A stretch of DNA of 64,000 nucleotides from Aureibaculum flavum (GTDB lineage: Bacteria; Bacteroidota; Bacteroidia; Flavobacteriales; Flavobacteriaceae), in contig NZ_JAEHFJ010000014.1 in assembly GCF_016406085.1 (NCBI RefSeq), positions 1 to 64,000 of the forward strand, in the 5' to 3' direction. Position 1 is the stretch's first letter, and every line of letters begins with the position of its first letter. Shown piece after piece: positions 1-6,834 of the stretch. The notes below the pieces were generated by a model. That model worked only from the letters and a program-made list of their open reading frames with translations, was not told where the DNA came from and searched no databases. The position numbers were made by a program, and so were the translations under genes.

Positions 1-16
1 CTTACGATCAGAATTA

Positions 17-84
17 CAGAAGTACTTTAGTGGTAAATTAAGCAAATTTTACTTGTTTTTTACCACAGTTCTTTGTTGGGCGTA
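17..84. other. Cassette recombination site S0 (partial context at window edge)
   Basis: An imperfect palindrome with arms GTGGTAAA (30-37) and TTTACCAC (59-66), extended outward by CAGAAG-ACT and AGT-CTTTG. Its right end, GTTGGGCGTA at 75-84, is the exact reverse complement of 2087-2096, the other end of the ATPase cassette. The left end would belong to a preceding cassette outside the window, so the true left boundary is uncertain. Confidence 0.65.
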
Positions 85-88
85 GTTT

Positions 89-652
89 TTATTTCGCAAA
101 CTTCAATTTATTGCAATTTATGTCAGGAATTGAATCAACAAAATTCCTAAAACTTTCTGAGCATGAATAGACTTTTTCTAAGTCACATTTTAAGAATAGT
201 TCAACTCCTTCTGTGGTTTTATGGTACGAACCAAGTATCTTTTTTATCTCAGAAGAACCTCTAAGACCATCAGTTGAATCCGGTTTTTCTTTTTCCGTTT
301 CAAATACATTCCAATCTGCGATTATCCAATTTTCGAACATTCTATCTGCAAAGCAAATTCGAATATCTTGGTCATTAAGTCCTAATTTAATAAGTTTATT
401 ACCCAATTCTGCACATAAATCTGAACAACTTTCTTCTCTTTGTTCTCTATCAATTATTATAATAATCGGATAATGTCTATTGTTAAATAGTCTTATTAAA
501 CTAGCGACTTTATTCGCGATAGCTTCGATTGTTACAGACTTGCCATTTAAGTCTGTTCTGCTTACTGGTTTTCCAGGGCATAAGCTCCCTATTACGAGCT
601 TTTCAGTAAACCCGTCAACTATGAACGCTGGATTACTCATTGTGTAAAGCAT
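89..652 (-). CDS. TOPRIM/DUF4276-like partner of an AAA ATPase, probable defence effector
   Basis: A protein of 187 aa (183 if the second ATG at 640 is used). The N-terminus has a VDGFTEK motif (res 12-18) like the EGxTE motif of TOPRIM-type nucleases. A hydrophobic strand then runs into IDREQ (67-71), the acidic second motif, and MFENWIIAD (105-113) matches the FExWlla signature of DUF4276/RloB-like proteins. The gene overlaps the end of the ATPase gene by 8-20 nt, which implies translational coupling. In PARIS and related systems an ATPase holds a TOPRIM-type effector until a phage trigger releases it, and a similar role is inferred here. Family assignment is by motif only. The usual first acidic residue is Asp rather than Glu, so nuclease activity is not assured. 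Confidence 0.7.
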   Translation of the reverse strand: MLYTMSNPAFIVDGFTEKLVIGSLCPGKPVSRTDLNGKSVTIEAIANKVASLIRLFNNRHYPIIIIIDREQREESCSDLCAELGNKLIKLGLNDQDIRICFADRMFENWIIADWNVFETEKEKPDSTDGLRGSSEIKKILGSYHKTTEGVELFLKCDLEKVYSCSESFRNFVDSIPDINCNKLKFAK

Positions 653-1988
653 TAGAAAAATAAAAATGTCCTAATCCAAATCCAGATTTGGAAATTTCGT
701 CTTTTATAAGCGATATATCAGTAAGTCGTTTGGCAGTTGTTTTTCCATTATCGAGGTCTACTAAGAGTATTTCATTTGGTTCAGAATGATTTAATAGAGA
801 TTCACTATGAGTTGTCATTAAAACAAATGATTCTAATTTTTTATTTTCAATATGTTCTCTCATAATATTCGCAATCTCAGCTTGCATCCAAGGATGTAAA
901 AAATTCTCAGGCTCCTCTATTGAGAAGATGGTTTTTGACGTTAGAATTGCTGTAATTAATGCGAGCCATTTGATTGTCCCATCTGACATTGCAGAAAGCG
1001 GAAGCACAGAAGTATACTCACCTGTCTCAATAAATACTTTAACAATTAGTTTATTATTGAAAGGGTCATTTATTACGTCTAAATCTTTTATTGTTCGATT
1101 CGCAAGTTTTAAATAGGAAACAATTTTCTTTAAGGTGTTTGGGTCATAAGTTCTTTCTCTATGGTCAAAATAAAAATGAAATCTTAAATTATTTGGTTCT
1201 TTAGATTTACTGTTTTTCATTGCATAAAGAGTGGTTGCTAAACCAGAGCCATCTTTTTTAATCCCTGGTGGTGTTGCGGCATCTTCTTGCTCTTTTACCT
1301 TACTAGGAACAACATTAAATGTCTCGCCACCAATTAAATCTGCATAAATTGCGAATGCAAAATCATCAGCAATTACAAATAGGGAACTTACTATACTTTT
1401 GACAGACGGTAAGGATTCTTTTATGAAATTTGTAATTCCCTCACTTAGTTTTTCTGGTTCTTCATTTTCTCTTCTCAAAAAACGAGATTCAATTTTTTTA
1501 GTATTGAGAGTGTTAATTTTAATATCTGGTTTGCCATCTATTTGATTATGAGAAATGTCTATATCCCATTTAGGTCTAGTATAGTTTTTTTCGTCTGGGT
1601 CTTTCCAAAATTTAGAACCTGACCTTAACTTAATATTTTGGTGTGAGTATATAATACTATCCTTTTCAAACGATGTGGTTATTTTAGCATGATATTCGTA
1701 TGTAACTGTTTTTCTTTTTTGAATTTTTTTTGAACCATATATTTTAAATTCTATGTCTTTTTCGTAATCATTTAATCCAATTTTTTTAAAAATAGTCCCA
1801 GCACCTCCAACGGCACTTACGGCGTGACCTATTTGATTTGACATTAGTTGTGATAAAAATTCAAAAAACAAGATAATATTTGTCTTACCAGAACCATTTG
1901 GACCAACTAATATATTTAATCCTGAATTCAGTTTTAAAGTAAAATCTGATAACGACTTAAATCCATTAACCTCTATTTTTGTTATCAT
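633..1988 (-). CDS. AAA family (ABC/SMC-type) ATPase, defence-associated
   Basis: A 451-residue SMC/OLD-like ATPase. It has Walker A GPNGSGKTN (29-37), a signature-like LSAMSDGT (331-338), Walker B IFSIEEP (354-360) and the H-loop TTHS (392-395). The long divergent middle (about 80-320) fits AAA_21/AAA_15 proteins, where the insertion acts as sensor or scaffold. It is the promoter-proximal gene of a two-gene cassette and overlaps the TOPRIM-like gene downstream. ATPases of this type pair with effectors in PARIS, Septu, Gabija and RloAB; the small TOPRIM/DUF4276-like partner makes PARIS or RloAB the closest comparison. The start ATG lies 98 nt inside the cassette end at 2087. Defence function is inferred from family and context. 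Confidence 0.85.
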   Translation of the reverse strand: MITKIEVNGFKSLSDFTLKLNSGLNILVGPNGSGKTNIILFFEFLSQLMSNQIGHAVSAVGGAGTIFKKIGLNDYEKDIEFKIYGSKKIQKRKTVTYEYHAKITTSFEKDSIIYSHQNIKLRSGSKFWKDPDEKNYTRPKWDIDISHNQIDGKPDIKINTLNTKKIESRFLRRENEEPEKLSEGITNFIKESLPSVKSIVSSLFVIADDFAFAIYADLIGGETFNVVPSKVKEQEDAATPPGIKKDGSGLATTLYAMKNSKSKEPNNLRFHFYFDHRERTYDPNTLKKIVSYLKLANRTIKDLDVINDPFNNKLIVKVFIETGEYTSVLPLSAMSDGTIKWLALITAILTSKTIFSIEEPENFLHPWMQAEIANIMREHIENKKLESFVLMTTHSESLLNHSEPNEILLVDLDNGKTTAKRLTDISLIKDEISKSGFGLGHFYFSNALHNE

Positions 1989-2086
1989 TTGCGTTTGTTT
2001 TTTTTAAATCCGATTAACGGTTAAATTTAGTGTTATTTTCTAAATAAAATTTGACACTTTAACTAATGTTTCTTTATGTGGTAAAT

Positions 2087-2226
2087 TACGCCCAACGGTT
2101 GGGCTATGGTTTTCGTTGCGGAATCGTCCGCGAGGACTATTCCGATATTACCAAGCCTTCATTGCAAGATAAGAATTTCCGAGAAGGAAATTCCGCCGCA
2201 ATGAACTATAGGCGTTGTTGTAGCAC
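2087..2226. other. Cassette recombination site S1
   Basis: A 140-bp imperfect palindrome. The left end TACGCCCAAC (2087-2096) pairs with 75-84; the right end GTTGTAGCAC (2217-2226) pairs with 2561-2570. The arms CTATGGTTTTCGTTGCGGAA and its partner CCGCAATGAACTATAG form the stem. The centre holds GTCCGCGAGGAC, a small hairpin almost identical to the centre of site S4. The short open frame across this site is not considered a gene. Confidence 0.8.
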
Positions 2227-2258
2227 GTTTTTTTATTCTATATATTGTAATTCCAATT

Positions 2259-2555
2259 TTATCCATTAGAATAAATTTTTCCGATTGTCAGTTTTGGGCT
2301 CCAGTTTCTCAATTCCGAGATTTCATCCTCATTTTCCGTCTCTATCATAATTCCGATATTCGGTTTTCCATTTTCCACTCTCATTCCATTATCAATCCAC
2401 GAAATTTTTCTTTTCAAAATCTGTCCTTTAAATTCAAATTCTAAAATGTCATTAGTCGAAAATATACTACCATCTAGAATTCTTCCAGTCAATACAATTC
2501 CTCTTCCAGTAATTATGAAAGTATCATGAATTTGGTAAGTTGAGATATGCTTCAT
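2259..2555 (-). CDS. Small beta-barrel protein resembling EF-Tu domain 2
   Basis: A 98-residue cytosolic protein with no signal peptide or membrane segment. Residues 12-50 alternate like the beta-barrel of translational GTPases (FIITGRGIVLTGRILDG, then NDILEF and KRKISWID), followed by an acidic NEDEI and LRNW. The similarity to EF-Tu domain 2 is by pattern only, and there is no G domain. It is the only gene in its cassette. Its ATG lies 5 nt from the recombination-site core at 2561, so promoter and leader must sit inside site S2 or come from upstream read-through. Function unknown. Confidence 0.7.
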   Translation of the reverse strand: MKHISTYQIHDTFIITGRGIVLTGRILDGSIFSTNDILEFEFKGQILKRKISWIDNGMRVENGKPNIGIMIETENEDEISELRNWSPKLTIGKIYSNG

Positions 2556-2560
2556 CTAAT

Positions 2561-2763
2561 GTGCTACAACGGTCTTGTGTATGAAACGTAGCTTATAAAA
2601 AGACGCTAACTTTTCGGGTTTAGCACGAGCCGAATTTTTAATTTTTATGTTTAACTTTCTTTTTCTAAATATACCAAATTAAAAATTTGGCGTACTTTGT
2701 AAATAAGCAAAAAACTCTCGAAAAGCCTATAATAGCTATGTTTTATACACGTTGTTGCCCACA
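2561..2763. other. Cassette recombination site S2
   Basis: A 203-bp palindromic site. The left end GTGCTACAAC (2561-2570) is the exact complement of 2217-2226; the right end GTTGCCCACA (2754-2763) is the exact complement of 3397-3406. The stem arms are TGTGTATGAAACGTAGCTTA and ATAGCTATGTTTTATACAC. The AT-rich middle contains a further inverted AATTTTTAATTTT and ATTAAAAATT pair. Length and layout match S3. Confidence 0.8.
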
Positions 2764-2767
2764 GTAT

Positions 2768-3394
2768 TTATTTCCGATTCAGTTCAATAACACCCAATAC
2801 TTTTTCATAACCGAATTTTAAAAAGGCGTCAATTCCTTTATGTACTTCTATCTTGTAATTCTTTAAATCCGATTCTATTTTTTTGAGTTTCCTTTTCAGT
2901 TTTCGATTCCTTTTCGGTTCTCTTTCCAGTAAGCCGTAAGAATTTGCAATTGCATCTTCTTGTCGATATTCAATTCCGTCAATTATATATGTCGTGTAAC
3001 TTTCGTTTTTAAAATCATCGTAAATAACATAGATTATTCCATCCGTTTTGTTAAGAAATGCTTTTCCGTCATTCTCCATATAAATTTCAGTCAAAAATGG
3101 AATAAAACCGTATTGCTTTATTTCGTCCGCATCTTGTTCCGTTATTTGGTCAGACTTTATTGAGATATTTCCCTCGTTGTTTGAATAAGTCAGTTCTATT
3201 CTTAATTGAGGTTGCATATGCCTGCGAATAGAAATCAATTCAACGATTGAGTCATTTTTAAATTCCAAGTAGTGGTTTCGATTGATGCTGTCAGAAACAA
3301 TTCCGTAATATATTTTATTAAATTCTTGAGAATAAGATTCGCCCGTAATCAGGAAAATCAGAAGTGTTATTAAAATTCTCAATGGTTTTTTCAT
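2768..3394 (-). CDS. Secreted protein of unknown function
   Basis: A 208-residue protein when started at the ATG at 3394, which gives a clean signal peptide (MKKPLRILITLLIFLITGES, then YSQ). A longer reading from 3442 would run through the recombination site and is unlikely. The mature part looks beta-rich, with a highly basic stretch near the C-terminus (EPKRNRKLKRKLKK). I recognise no family. It is the single gene of its cassette, and its ATG begins 3 nt inside the cassette end, so its control signals must lie in site S3. Confidence 0.7.
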   Translation of the reverse strand: MKKPLRILITLLIFLITGESYSQEFNKIYYGIVSDSINRNHYLEFKNDSIVELISIRRHMQPQLRIELTYSNNEGNISIKSDQITEQDADEIKQYGFIPFLTEIYMENDGKAFLNKTDGIIYVIYDDFKNESYTTYIIDGIEYRQEDAIANSYGLLEREPKRNRKLKRKLKKIESDLKNYKIEVHKGIDAFLKFGYEKVLGVIELNRK

Positions 3395-3396
3395 AT

Positions 3397-3595
3397 TGTG
3401 GGCAACGTTTTGTATAAGAAACGTAGGGCAGTAAATAAGCACTTTCGTTTCGTTTTAGAACTTAGCTAAATATAAATATTTTGCTTTTATTTTTGAGTTA
3501 AATGTCAAATTTTATATTTAGCGGACTTCATAAAAATACACTGACCTTTGGAGTTTACACAAAAGCCCTATGTTTTTTATACATTGTTACCATAC
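3397..3595. other. Cassette recombination site S3
   Basis: A 199-bp palindromic site. The left end TGTGGGCAAC (3397-3406) pairs exactly with 2754-2763; the right end GTTACCATAC (3586-3595) pairs exactly with 4321-4330. Stem arms are TTGTATAAGAAACGTAGGGC and GCCCTATGTTTTTTATACA. The interior is AT-rich and resembles S2 in length and composition. Confidence 0.8.
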
Positions 3596-3603
3596 GTTTA
3601 TAC

Positions 3604-4311
3604 TTACTCTAATTTCAAGATTAACTCAATATTGTGTTTTTCAATATCACTAAAGTTGATATTATCTTTTTTTATAGGTTTGTACCATATTTTTTTTGAG
3701 AAATAAGTATCCATTTTTCCACCTGACTTAAAAATGTATCCATTTCGAGCAAATATTTCATTTCGCATTATTTTTAATTCACTTTTAGGTAGTTCAGTTA
3801 ATTCTTTTAATGTTAATTTTACAAAGCTAGATTCAGGATATTTACCTTGAGGTTTTTCAATATCATTACTTGGGTTAAACTGGATATAGTGATGTGTTTT
3901 TTCTCCAACATTTTTATAATAATGAGAAATTAGTCCTTTTTCATTGTCAGAAATTGATAATTCATATTCCGTTTTGTCAATTACAGTTTTATGCTTTGAA
4001 TATTCGATAGGAAGTCTATCAGATTTTCCAACCCAAGTATTATTTTCCCAGTCAGCATATTCCGTTCTAGCATAGAGTTTATTATTACTAAAGATAATTT
4101 CTAAATCAGACTCTCCTTCGGATTCACCGAAATGGTAACTTCCTTCATAATCTATTTTTTTAGGATTTATAGTTTTTTTGATTTCTGATGGATTCATTTC
4201 ATAATTTTGAACACTCATATAAGCGTGTACAATCGTATCTTTAGTTTGAGAAAAGGATAATGCACTAAAGAGTGAAAATATCACAAAGAATATTGTTTTA
4301 AATCTTAGCAT
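3604..4311 (-). CDS. Exported YARHG-domain protein
   Basis: A 235-residue protein from the ATG at 4311, which gives a signal peptide ending in LSFSQ; the longer frame to 4365 would run through the recombination site. The C-terminal 70 residues contain the YARHG pattern (ELKIMRNEIFARNGYIF, then YFSKKIWYKP). YARHG domains are extracellular modules of unknown function, common in Bacteroidota and Firmicutes. The central part looks beta-stranded and is not recognised. It is the only gene of its cassette, with its start 10 nt from the site core at 4321. Confidence 0.8.
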   Translation of the reverse strand: MLRFKTIFFVIFSLFSALSFSQTKDTIVHAYMSVQNYEMNPSEIKKTINPKKIDYEGSYHFGESEGESDLEIIFSNNKLYARTEYADWENNTWVGKSDRLPIEYSKHKTVIDKTEYELSISDNEKGLISHYYKNVGEKTHHYIQFNPSNDIEKPQGKYPESSFVKLTLKELTELPKSELKIMRNEIFARNGYIFKSGGKMDTYFSKKIWYKPIKKDNINFSDIEKHNIELILKLE

Positions 4312-4320
4312 TTTTTTAAT

Positions 4321-4459
4321 GTATGGTAACGTTGTTGTATATGGTTTGTTGCGTGTTTCAAGCAACTAATTTAGTAAATAATTACCGACCAAGAAAGTCC
4401 ACGAGGACTTTCGTAAGTAGGCGAGAAGCCAGCAATAAATTATATACGGTGTTGGCATT
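4321..4459. other. Cassette recombination site S4
   Basis: A 139-bp palindromic site. The left end GTATGGTAAC (4321-4330) pairs exactly with 3586-3595; the right end GTTGGCATT (4451-4459) pairs exactly with 5462-5470. Outer stem arms are TTGTATATGGTTTGTTGC and GCAATAAATTATATAC. The centre has a perfect small hairpin, GAAAGTCCACGAGGACTTTC, that shares GTCC-CGAGGACT with S1. Confidence 0.8.
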
Positions 4460-4462
4460 TCG

Positions 4463-5161
4463 TTATTCTTCAATTAAATATTTGTCAATGTAAACTTGTA
4501 ATGTTTCATCTCCACCTTGTTTTCTTATTAGTTTTAATCGAATTTCGTCGTTTGACACTTCCAAGTCTTCATAATCCATATCAGTATATCCTTTCGGAAT
4601 TCCAACGAATTCTTCTAAATCCTCAATCGTCCAATTAAGTTTTTCCAAAGCTCTTTTAGTAAATAAAACTCTTGGGTCGATATATACGTCAAAGTCTTTG
4701 TAGCATTCTGCGACGACCTCTAATACTTCGATTAAACATTTTTCTGATAAATCAATAACATTTCCGCTTGGTACACTTTTAATATCAGAATTTGTTGGAA
4801 CATAAAATTGGTCAGAATCGTAAAGTATTCCTTCGAAAATACTCCTTTCCTTTGCTATTGGAATTATTCCTGTTTTCTGTGCGTGGTTTCTGAATTCAAC
4901 GAATGACTTAGCAACTTCGCTTTTTCTCAATCTATCTTGTCTTATTTTATACCATTCATCAAATTCGGGATATTTTCTCATTACGAATTGTAATGTAAAA
5001 GTGATACTTCTTAATGCACTTACATAAGCACTAAAAATATAATTGTATTCATTGTCCCAAGAATGTGTTTCTTTCAGTTTTGTTAAAAAATAATCCGCTT
5101 CTCCAATTTTATGAGAAACGATATGAATTCCAGCATTTGGAAATATAAATTTTTCAGTCAT
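4463..5161 (-). CDS. Helical, HEPN-like protein of unknown function
   Basis: A 232-residue soluble protein. The first half is helical with the pattern SALRSITFTLQF, then WYKIRQDRLRK, then EFRNHAQKTG. This resembles HEPN-type proteins such as those linked to abortive infection, where an RNxxxH-like motif is catalytic. Here the motif would be RNHAQK, which lacks the usual spacing, so RNase activity is doubtful. The acidic C-terminal half is not recognised. It overlaps the small membrane protein gene upstream by 8 nt, so the two are a coupled pair in one cassette, possibly a defence or toxin-antitoxin-like unit. That role is inference from size, coupling and setting. Confidence 0.6.
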   Translation of the reverse strand: MTEKFIFPNAGIHIVSHKIGEADYFLTKLKETHSWDNEYNYIFSAYVSALRSITFTLQFVMRKYPEFDEWYKIRQDRLRKSEVAKSFVEFRNHAQKTGIIPIAKERSIFEGILYDSDQFYVPTNSDIKSVPSGNVIDLSEKCLIEVLEVVAECYKDFDVYIDPRVLFTKRALEKLNWTIEDLEEFVGIPKGYTDMDYEDLEVSNDEIRLKLIRKQGGDETLQVYIDKYLIEE

Positions 5162-5396
5162 TTACTTTTTTGTTTTTTAGCACATCAGTGCCTGCAATGG
5201 ATGTTCCAATAGCCCAAACTGTTTCAATTGTAGATGTTACTCCATTCATTACTTGTGTTCTGACTTTATTGACTCTTTTTTTAACTTGCTCCATATCTGT
5301 TTCCTTTTTTTTATTGGTTATTAGGCTCAAAATGAACCTTAAAATTATTAAACTAACTACTAAAAAGGCTACTGGAACAAAACCATTGCAGTGCAA
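5154..5396 (-). CDS. Small membrane protein, first gene of the HEPN-like cassette
   Basis: An 80-residue protein with one N-terminal transmembrane segment (VAFLVVSLIILRFILSLI), then a basic KKK and a short soluble tail containing a possible amphipathic helix. No family is recognised. Its stop overlaps the start of the HEPN-like gene by 8 nt. The ATG at 5396 lies 65 nt inside the cassette end. The pairing suggests a membrane-anchored partner of the downstream protein, but this is inference. Confidence 0.6.
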   Translation of the reverse strand: MHCNGFVPVAFLVVSLIILRFILSLITNKKKETDMEQVKKRVNKVRTQVMNGVTSTIETVWAIGTSIAGTDVLKNKKVND

Positions 5397-5461
5397 AGAG
5401 GCTACCCCTAAGGATTTCTTAAATATCTTCTAATTGTTTATATCGTATTTTTTTTTTAATG

Positions 5462-5508
5462 AATGCCAACAATTGTATAAACGTATTGCGTTTATATCCG
5501 TTATGGCC
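5462..5508. other. Recombinase-proximal site S5, attI-like candidate
   Basis: At 47 bp this is much shorter than the other sites. AATGCCAAC (5462-5470) pairs with 4451-4459 of the adjacent cassette. The right-hand end GTTATGGCC (5500-5508) has no partner in any cassette and lies 10 bp from the recombinase stop codon. The core hairpin is TATAAACG (5476-5483) with CGTTTATA (5489-5496). One cassette-derived half and one fixed half is what an insertion point such as attI should show. The attI label is inferred. Confidence 0.65.
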
Positions 5509-5518
5509 TTAAAGGTAA

Positions 5519-6361
5519 TTATTTTTTTAAAAAATCTAACGGACTAGGTGTTTTATTAATGTGTACATTACTGACATGTGTATATAATTCGGTAGTTTTA
5601 GAGCTTTCATGTCCCAGTAATACCTGAATACTCCTTAAATTTATTCCATTTTCATATAAATGAGTTGCATAACTATGCCTTAAGGTGTGCAAAGTAGCTT
5701 TCTTTTTAATATGAGCTTTAAATAATGAGTTTTTGTAAAAGGATCTGATACTACTGGCAGAATATTTAACAGATTCAGTGCTCCCTTTTTTTGCTCGTCC
5801 TTCAAAAAGATACAATTCAGGTTTGTAAATTCTTAAATAAACTCTTAATTTAATCAATAAGCTCTCAGGTATTGGTATCATTCGGTCCTTTTTACCTTTT
5901 CCACGCTTAATGTGCATTGTTTTTCTCTCACCATCTATATCCTCAATCTTTAAATTAATTAAATCACCAATTCTTAATCCACAGGCATATATAGTTGTCA
6001 AAACCATTTGGTGCTTATAGTTTTCAGTGCAATCAAATATTTTAGCAACCTCTTCTAAACTAAAAATAGGAGGCAATCGCCTCTCCTTCATAGGTCTATC
6101 AATGGTAATAAATTTTGGTTCAAAACCTAAAATATGTTCCCAATAAAATTTTATCGCATTAATGGCTTGGTTTTGTGTACTTATGGCATATCCCAAATCA
6201 ATTAAATGTAAAATAAATGGTGAAGCATCCTTTTTTGCATCTAAATTATGCTCATTGCAATATTTGGCATACATTTTTAAAAAACTATAATATACATTTT
6301 GCGTGTTTTTTGAATAGTTACGCTGTTTTAATTTGTTTTGTATTTTCTCTAATGTTTTCAT
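5519..6361 (-). CDS. Tyrosine recombinase of the cassette array (XerC/D-like)
   Basis: A 280-residue site-specific recombinase. An N-terminal SAM-like core-binding domain (about 1-85) precedes a catalytic domain with the full set of residues: R130 in CGLRIGDL, a lysine in RGKGKKDR (about 155-158), H225 and R228 in HTLRHSYATHL, H251 in LLGHES, and the nucleophile Y260 in ELYTHV. No extra block is visible between the lysine motif and HTLR, where IntI integrases carry their specific insertion, so this is not a classical integron integrase. The stop codon abuts site S5, and all cassette genes lie downstream on the same strand. It is inferred to catalyse cassette insertion and excision, perhaps on folded single strands as IntI does. 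Confidence 0.9.
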   Translation of the reverse strand: MKTLEKIQNKLKQRNYSKNTQNVYYSFLKMYAKYCNEHNLDAKKDASPFILHLIDLGYAISTQNQAINAIKFYWEHILGFEPKFITIDRPMKERRLPPIFSLEEVAKIFDCTENYKHQMVLTTIYACGLRIGDLINLKIEDIDGERKTMHIKRGKGKKDRMIPIPESLLIKLRVYLRIYKPELYLFEGRAKKGSTESVKYSASSIRSFYKNSLFKAHIKKKATLHTLRHSYATHLYENGINLRSIQVLLGHESSKTTELYTHVSNVHINKTPSPLDFLKK

Positions 6362-6388
6362 AATGGATAAAACTAAACGTAAAAAAAG

Positions 6389-6453
6389 CTATAAACGGTT
6401 ATTAGTCGACTGTATCCGTTTGTAAACGTATATTAACCGTTAAAAACGACTAG
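6389..6453. promoter_or_regulatory. Repeat-rich control region upstream of the recombinase
   Basis: Interleaved inverted repeats are AACGGTTA (6394-6401) with TAACCGTT (6434-6441), and TAGTCG (6403-6408) with CGACTA (6447-6452). Between them lies the palindrome CGTTTGTAAACG (6417-6428). The words TATAAACG, TATCCGTT and AAACGTAT also occur in site S5. It lies 28 bp upstream of the recombinase ATG. An operator, possibly bound by the recombinase itself, is inferred. Confidence 0.5.
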
Positions 6454-6490
6454 AGGTGAAATCAATTAAAATAAGTACCTTTAGAAACTT

Positions 6491-6834
6491 ATGATGTGTA
6501 AAATTTGTAAAAAAAAATTGTTGGACGATCAGATCGGTTGTTTTGTTCTGTAAAATGTAAAAATTATTACCACACCAACTTAAGAAGAATTACAAGAATT
6601 AATGCTATAGAAATTGATAGAATTTTACATAGAAATAGAGCTATACTTTTAGAGTTATTAGGAAAAAATTTGGGTCAGAAAAAAGTAAAGCGATTAACAT
6701 TGGCAAAAAAGAAATTCAATTTTAAATATTTAACACATTACAACCTTAATAAACAGGGGAAAATTTATAACTACGTTTATGATTTTGCTTGGATGGAATT
6801 TTCAGATGATGAGGTTTTAATAATAAGAAGATAA
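6491..6834 (+). CDS. Small zinc-ribbon-like protein with frame break at an A9 tract
   Basis: Two overlapping frames make one recognisable protein. Frame one starts at ATG 6491/6494 and reads MCKICKKK up to nine adenines (6509-6517); left alone it stops at 6551. Frame two, open to 6834, continues IVGRSDRLFCSVKCKNYYH and ends in DFAWMEFSDDEVLIIRR. Joined, CxxC plus CxxxC gives a zinc-ribbon start followed by a basic region, as in a small protein common in Flavobacteriaceae. Joining needs a -1 slip on A-AAA-AAA or one extra A. It may be programmed slippage, a recent mutation or a homopolymer error. In frame two alone the only early start would be TTG at 6538, losing the first CxxC. Function unknown. 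Confidence 0.6.

Larger units (their letters stand above)
17..6361 (-). mobile_element. Integron-like gene-cassette array with its tyrosine recombinase
   Basis: Five complete cassettes, bounded by six palindromic sites, lie downstream of a tyrosine recombinase gene and all their genes share its strand. The two ends of each cassette are exact reverse complements: 75-84 with 2087-2096, 2217-2226 with 2561-2570, 2754-2763 with 3397-3406, 3586-3595 with 4321-4330, and 4451-4459 with 5462-5470. The pairing sequence differs between cassettes apart from an AAC/GTT core. In integrons this happens because attC spans both ends of a circular cassette. The recombinase is XerC/D-like and lacks an obvious IntI insertion, so this is not a classical integron. 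The array continues past the left edge. The structure is seen directly; mobility is inferred. Confidence 0.85.

Noticed and set aside
2066-2269. Plus-strand open frame across site S1
   Set aside because: It runs through the recombination palindrome, has no recognisable domain and matches no neighbour; the frame is a by-product of the site sequence.
17-5508. Classical integron with attC sites
   Set aside because: Core sites outside S1 do not fit RYYYAAC/GTTRRRY, the recombinase has no visible IntI insertion, and genes start rather than end at the site.
17-5508. CRISPR array or simple dispersed repeats
   Set aside because: Repeats are long, imperfect and palindromic, units are gene-sized, and end sequences covary within each unit.
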